DNA of 64,000 nucleotides from Bacteroidales bacterium (GTDB taxonomy: Bacteria > Bacteroidota > Bacteroidia > Bacteroidales > VadinHA17): the NCBI GenBank assembly GCA_025454755.1, contig JALONV010000011.1, positions 1 to 64,000 on the forward strand, written 5' to 3'. This document shows, piece after piece, positions 61,010 through 64,000 of this stretch (positions within the stretch are counted from its first letter, which is position 1; the number at the start of each line of letters is the position of its first letter). Below the pieces are notes generated by a model that searched no databases, was not told the DNA's origin, and worked only from the letters and a program-made list of their open reading frames with translations. The position numbers and the translations under genes are program-made.

Positions 61010-62422
61010 ATGGCTGGTGAGAGGAAGCTTGTCAGGATGCTCGGAATGGGTTATGTAATCATTTTTGTGATTGCAAACATCATTGGATCAGGTGTGTACA
61101 AAAAAGTGGCCCCGATGGCTGCCGAGCTTCAATCGCCCGGGTGGATTATCATGGCCTGGGCAGCTGCAGGAATTATCACTCTTTTTGGTGCTCTGAGCAA
61201 CGCTGAAGTTGCCGGATTGCTTGCTGACACAGGAGGTGATTTCGTTTATCTTAAAAAGATCTATAATCGTTTCTTCGCCTACATGTACGGCTGGTCATTG
61301 TTCACGGTAATTCAGACCGCAACAATTTCTTCACTGGCATATGTATTTGCACAATCGTTGAACAATATCATCCCGATACCTGAGATATTCCCGTCACTCG
61401 GGGAATTTTCCCTGGCCGGCATTTTCTATCCTTTCCAGAATTCAGGAATAAAACTTGCAGCCATTGTATTAATCCTGCTCCTGACTTTTATTAACATTTC
61501 GGGTTTAAAAAGCGGCGCGGGAGTGAGTAAAACCCTGTTCTTCATGGTATGTGCCGGACTTCTTCTTATCGTGGTATTTGGCCTGAGCAGTCAATCTGCC
61601 AAACCGATAATGCACTTAAGTAACAGCATGATCCCTGCAGGAACCGTTACTGTATCATCTTTCTTTACAGCCATGCTTGCTGCATTCTGGGCATACCAGG
61701 GATGGATCTCTGTGGGCTTCATCGGAGGAGAAGTTAAAAATCCCAACAAGAATATTCCGAGGGGGATCATAATAGGTACTTTCATCGTGATTGCCGTATA
61801 CCTGCTTGTAAATATTACTTACCTCTCACTGCTTACAATTCCGCAATTAACTGCTATAAATGAATCAGGTAACCAGATAGCTGCAGTAGAGGCTGTAAGA
61901 AGTTTCTGGGGAAAAGGAGGTGTTCTGTTTATTTCACTGCTTATCCTGGTTACGACCCTGGGTTGCACCAACGCCAGTATCCTGACGGGTGCGCGTCCCT
62001 ATTATGCAATGGCTCGTGAGAAGCTTTTCTTTTCTGGGATCGGAAAAATAAACAACCGGAACGTACCGGGCAATTCTCTCTTATGGCAGGGGATATGGGC
62101 CGCATTCCTTGTGCTGTCAGGGACATTTGATCAACTGACCGATATGGTCGTTTTTTCTGTCTTTTTCTTTTATGGCGCTACATCCCTGGGGGTCATCATT
62201 TTACGCTATCGGATGCCCAACGCTGACAGACCATACAAAGTGTGGGGATATCCTGTAGTACCTCTGTTATATATTCTGTTTTGTGCCGGTCTTGTTTTTA
62301 ATACCTTCATAACAAGGCCCCGTGAGGCGGCAATTGGCATGATCCTTATATTATCCGGCATACCGGTATATTATTTGATGAAAAGGAAATATTCAAAAGC
62401 AAAAGATCATTTGAGCGATTGA
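61010..62422 (+). CDS. APC-superfamily amino-acid permease
   Basis: 470 residues from ATG 61010 (a TTG lies two codons upstream). Twelve membrane helices; helix 1 has the substrate-binding IIGSGVY motif typical of APC transporters. It probably imports or exchanges an amino acid. It stands between two small exported-protein genes with its own region and no metabolic partners. Confidence 0.88.
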   Translation: MAGERKLVRMLGMGYVIIFVIANIIGSGVYKKVAPMAAELQSPGWIIMAWAAAGIITLFGALSNAEVAGLLADTGGDFVYLKKIYNRFFAYMYGWSLFTVIQTATISSLAYVFAQSLNNIIPIPEIFPSLGEFSLAGIFYPFQNSGIKLAAIVLILLLTFINISGLKSGAGVSKTLFFMVCAGLLLIVVFGLSSQSAKPIMHLSNSMIPAGTVTVSSFFTAMLAAFWAYQGWISVGFIGGEVKNPNKNIPRGIIIGTFIVIAVYLLVNITYLSLLTIPQLTAINESGNQIAAVEAVRSFWGKGGVLFISLLILVTTLGCTNASILTGARPYYAMAREKLFFSGIGKINNRNVPGNSLLWQGIWAAFLVLSGTFDQLTDMVVFSVFFFYGATSLGVIILRYRMPNADRPYKVWGYPVVPLLYILFCAGLVFNTFITRPREAAIGMILILSGIPVYYLMKRKYSKAKDHLSD

Positions 62423-62572
62423 AGAGACAGGAAAAGTGGAATATTTTTCGAATTTCAAGACTCTGCATGAAGCAGTGGCAGTGTAATTGCAGTTGCGAGT
62501 TCTAAAAAAGAAACTTCTGGTTTATATTTAATTGTACTTTTGTAAATGATAAAAATATAATACATAAGGAAC

Positions 62573-63079
62573 ATGAAAAGATTTCTTCTTTCAGTTAGTC
62601 TGATCAGCGTTTTTATATTTTCGTCTTTAGCTCAAAACAAGAAGGCAGAGAGGGACTCCATTGCGGTAGTGAAATTCCAGAAGGCTGCTGCGGCTCTTGA
62701 GGCAAAAGATTTTGTGATTATTGTAGAATATTACGCTACCGGAAGCGGTACCTTTGAAGCCAATACTGATGCTGCAAATTTCCTCTCTTATGAAAAGGAG
62801 TTTGTGATCCTTCAGGGGCAGATTGTCGCAGGAAACAGTAATGTAAACAAACTGACAATATCGGATTTTAACCAGGTCACCGATAAAAAGGGCAATATCA
62901 GTGTTGAAATGCAGGGCAGGGGCTTCTTTATAACCGCAAAAATCGAGATACTTCTGAAAAAAGGAGGCAATACTGGCGATGTAATTATAACGCCAACAAA
63001 AGGTGATACAAAGCGTTTTTCAGGAGAGATTGTACCCAGGGCTGAGTCGAAGTATTTCAGGAGAGCCGGGGAAATATAA
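62573..63079 (+). CDS. DUF4251 exported protein
   Basis: 168 residues. Signal peptide ends Leu-Ala-Gln (about 21). The rest is beta-rich and matches DUF4251 (NFLSYEKEFVILQGQ, then GRGFFITAKIEI). Function unknown. A TACTTTTG box lies at 62535-62542, 30 bases before the start, with RBS AAGGAA. It is followed by a bidirectional hairpin terminator. Confidence 0.82.
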   Translation: MKRFLLSVSLISVFIFSSLAQNKKAERDSIAVVKFQKAAAALEAKDFVIIVEYYATGSGTFEANTDAANFLSYEKEFVILQGQIVAGNSNVNKLTISDFNQVTDKKGNISVEMQGRGFFITAKIEILLKKGGNTGDVIITPTKGDTKRFSGEIVPRAESKYFRRAGEI

Positions 63080-63113
63080 ATTGTATCCGGACACTTAAGG
63101 TATTTCAAAAAAT

Positions 63114-63141
63114 AAAGGAAGTCAAAACTTCCTTTATTTTT
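63114..63141. terminator. Terminator between DUF4251 and tRNA-Gly genes
   Basis: AAAGGAAG, TCAAAA loop, CTTCCTTT, then ATTTTT. It can serve both the plus-strand gene and the minus-strand tRNA. Confidence 0.7.
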
Positions 63142-63142
63142 G

Positions 63143-63215
63143 AGCGGGAGACGGGACTCGAACCCGCGACCCTAACCTTGGCAAGGTTATGCTCTACCAA
63201 CTGAGCTACTCCCGC
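63143..63215 (-). tRNA. tRNA-Gly(GCC)
   Basis: 73 bases; acceptor GCGGGAG/CTCCCGC, anticodon loop TTGCCAA with anticodon GCC (63180-63182 complement), T-loop TTCGAGT. All stems pair. A perfect promoter precedes it. Confidence 0.97.
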
Positions 63216-63226
63216 ATATTCAGGGG

Positions 63227-63257
63227 CAAAAATAAGAATCTTTTTTTTATCTGCAAA
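63227..63257 (-). promoter_or_regulatory. Promoter of tRNA-Gly
   Basis: On the minus strand TTTG, 19 bases, TATTTTTG: exact TTTG-N19-TAnnTTTG. Confidence 0.85.
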
Positions 63258-63346
63258 AATGGGTTTAAGGATTATTTATAATAAATTTGCGCTTCCACTT
63301 ACAACTGCAAGACCTGCAAGACAGCATGACTTGCAAGACTTTTATT

Positions 63347-63445
63347 GCCCGGATGGTAGGGGCGAGCGTTAAAAAAACACCCGGTGGGTGTTTTTAGCGA
63401 AGCAGCCAGCCTGCAGGGTTGGACATTCCACCATCCGGTAAGAAT
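63347..63445 (+). repeat. 99-bp exact repeat near tRNA-Leu, copy 1
   Basis: Same as 63606-63704. It begins GCCCGGATGGTA (start of tRNA-Leu), has the hairpin AAAAACACCCGGTGGGTGTTTTT-like element at 63373-63395, and ends with an inverted copy of the tRNA 5' end (ATTCCACCATCCGG). A further inverted copy follows at once. Confidence 0.9.
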
Positions 63446-63524
63446 ATTCCACCATCCGGTAAGAATGGGGTAGAAGTTCTTTCTGATAATCAAATACTAA
63501 AGAAACCATCAGTTATAATGTTAC

Positions 63525-63575
63525 GCCCGGATGGTGGAATTCCCGCTGCGCGGGACAGGGTCCGACACGCAGGAC
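63525..63575 (+). pseudogene. tRNA-Leu relic with D-loop hairpin
   Basis: GCCCGGATGGTGGAAT matches the intact tRNA-Leu; then TCCCGCTGCGCGGGA (hairpin) and GGGTCCG replace the D-loop bases GGTAG; then ACACGCAGGAC continues the tRNA before it breaks off. It ends at the anticodon arm. Confidence 0.7.
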
Positions 63576-63605
63576 ATGTTTTTTTGATATATTTGATTGT
63601 ATTCA

Positions 63606-63704
63606 GCCCGGATGGTAGGGGCGAGCGTTAAAAAAACACCCGGTGGGTGTTTTTAGCGAAGCAGCCAGCCTGCAGGGTTGGACATTCCACCATCCGGTAA
63701 GAAT
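63606..63704 (+). repeat. 99-bp exact repeat near tRNA-Leu, copy 2
   Basis: Identical to 63347-63445. A TATATTTG box lies just before it at 63588-63595. The intact tRNA-Leu follows 19 bases after its end. Confidence 0.9.
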
Positions 63705-63723
63705 CCATCAGTTATAATGGTAC

Positions 63724-63807
63724 GCCCGGATGGTGGAATGGTAGACACGCAGGACTTAAAATCCTGTGACCATAACGGTTGTGCGGGTTCAAGTCCCGCT
63801 CCGGGTA
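63724..63807 (+). tRNA. tRNA-Leu(TAA)
   Basis: 84 bases with a long variable arm. Anticodon stem CAGGA/TCCTG around CTTAAAA gives anticodon TAA (63757-63759). T-arm GCGGGTTCAAGTCCCGC. Acceptor GCCCGGA/TCCGGGT with one G-T pair at the end. Discriminator A, as required for leucine. Confidence 0.95.
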
Positions 63808-63811
63808 CAGC

Positions 63812-63839
63812 GCCCTCCGAAGCCTTGGCGAAGGAGGGC
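63812..63839. repeat. Hairpin downstream of tRNA-Leu
   Basis: GCCCTCC and GGAGGGC around GAAGCCTTGGCGAA, followed by AAAAAA. Similar in design to the hairpins nested at 35033 and 56491. It may end the tRNA transcript. Confidence 0.65.
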
Positions 63840-63842
63840 AAA

Positions 63843-64000
63843 AAAGAGCGAGAGTGAGACAAGGAGCGAAGCGACGCAGTTCCGAGAATCGGAAGCGAGA
63901 GCGAGCACTCTCGTCTCTTTTTCCTCGCTCTCACTCTCACACTCACACTTGTCTTATCAGCGAAAGCGAGCACACTCGCTTCTGTTTTCTTCACTCCCGT
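63843..64000. repeat. Stuttered inverted repeat, GAGCGAGAGTGAG family (runs off window)
   Basis: GAGCGAGAGTGAGAC and GAAGCGAGAGCGAGC words face CTCTCGTCTC, CTCGCTCTCACTCTCAC and further ACTCGC words. Same construction as the other stuttered repeats. No gene is supported here. Confidence 0.6.

Noticed and set aside
63299-63994. Three frames of 64-113 codons around tRNA-Leu
   Set aside because: They run through tRNA, its relics and stuttered repeats; none has family features.

Overview
The window reads as chromosomal DNA of a Bacteroidota bacterium, most likely order Bacteroidales (genus not assignable). The signs are lipoprotein signal peptides, DUF5686 and DUF4251 proteins, a FecR/ECF-sigma/TonB-receptor operon with an STN domain, a C-terminal type IX secretion sorting domain, and the Bacteroidota promoter TTTG-N19-TAnnTTTG, which is perfect in front of tRNA-Gly and of two tRNA-Phe relics. 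The assignment comes from reading the sequence; no database search was run.

1-12 kb: end of a HAD phosphatase, a prolyl oligopeptidase lipoprotein, a GH5-like hydrolase, a glycosyltransferase, an alkaline phosphatase next to a DUF5686 outer-membrane protein, an OmpA-like protein, two very small genes beside a cold-shock-domain protein, and a PHB-depolymerase-like esterase. 12-20 kb: an acyltransferase that seems to start at ATT, a DUF6320 membrane protein, a 1406-residue 2-hydroxyacyl-CoA dehydratase activase, and a convergent acyl-CoA synthetase. 20-24.5 kb: a potassium module of KdpE-like regulator, short KdpD-like kinase, a 37-residue membrane protein and TrkH.

25-33 kb: signalling. A propeller/Y_Y_Y/SpoIIE-phosphatase receptor converges on SiaC and a double-domain SiaB kinase, giving a SiaABC-like partner-switching unit without the diguanylate cyclase. 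An exported 12-TPR CHAT protease-like protein follows.

33.8-41.4 kb is the most unusual part. Four degenerate tRNA-Phe 5' ends, each still with its promoter, are spaced through accessory genes: a four-gene operon with two paralogous membrane proteins around a secreted transglutaminase, an AAA ATPase bracketed by palindromic repeats, and a GIY-YIG nuclease lying between two exact 99-bp copies of promoter plus tRNA 5' end. In every relic a short hairpin-forming insert sits in the D-loop. The same pattern recurs with tRNA-Leu at 63.3-63.8 kb.

41.5-50 kb: a frameshifted beta-propeller lipoprotein gene, serine hydrolase, STN TonB receptor, FecR and ECF sigma factor (one regulon), and a cysteine-rich ferredoxin-like protein, roughly bracketed by two copies of a terminator-centred repeat. 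50-58 kb: a giant LRR protein with a 14-LRR internal duplication and a T9SS tail, and an ArnT/ArnD/ArnC-like set (GT39, deacetylase, GT2). 58-64 kb: M16 protease with O-methyltransferase, an SH3-domain protein, an APC permease, a DUF4251 protein, tRNA-Gly and tRNA-Leu.

Between genes lie many inverted repeats built from stuttered 9-12-bp words, some invaded by secondary palindromes.
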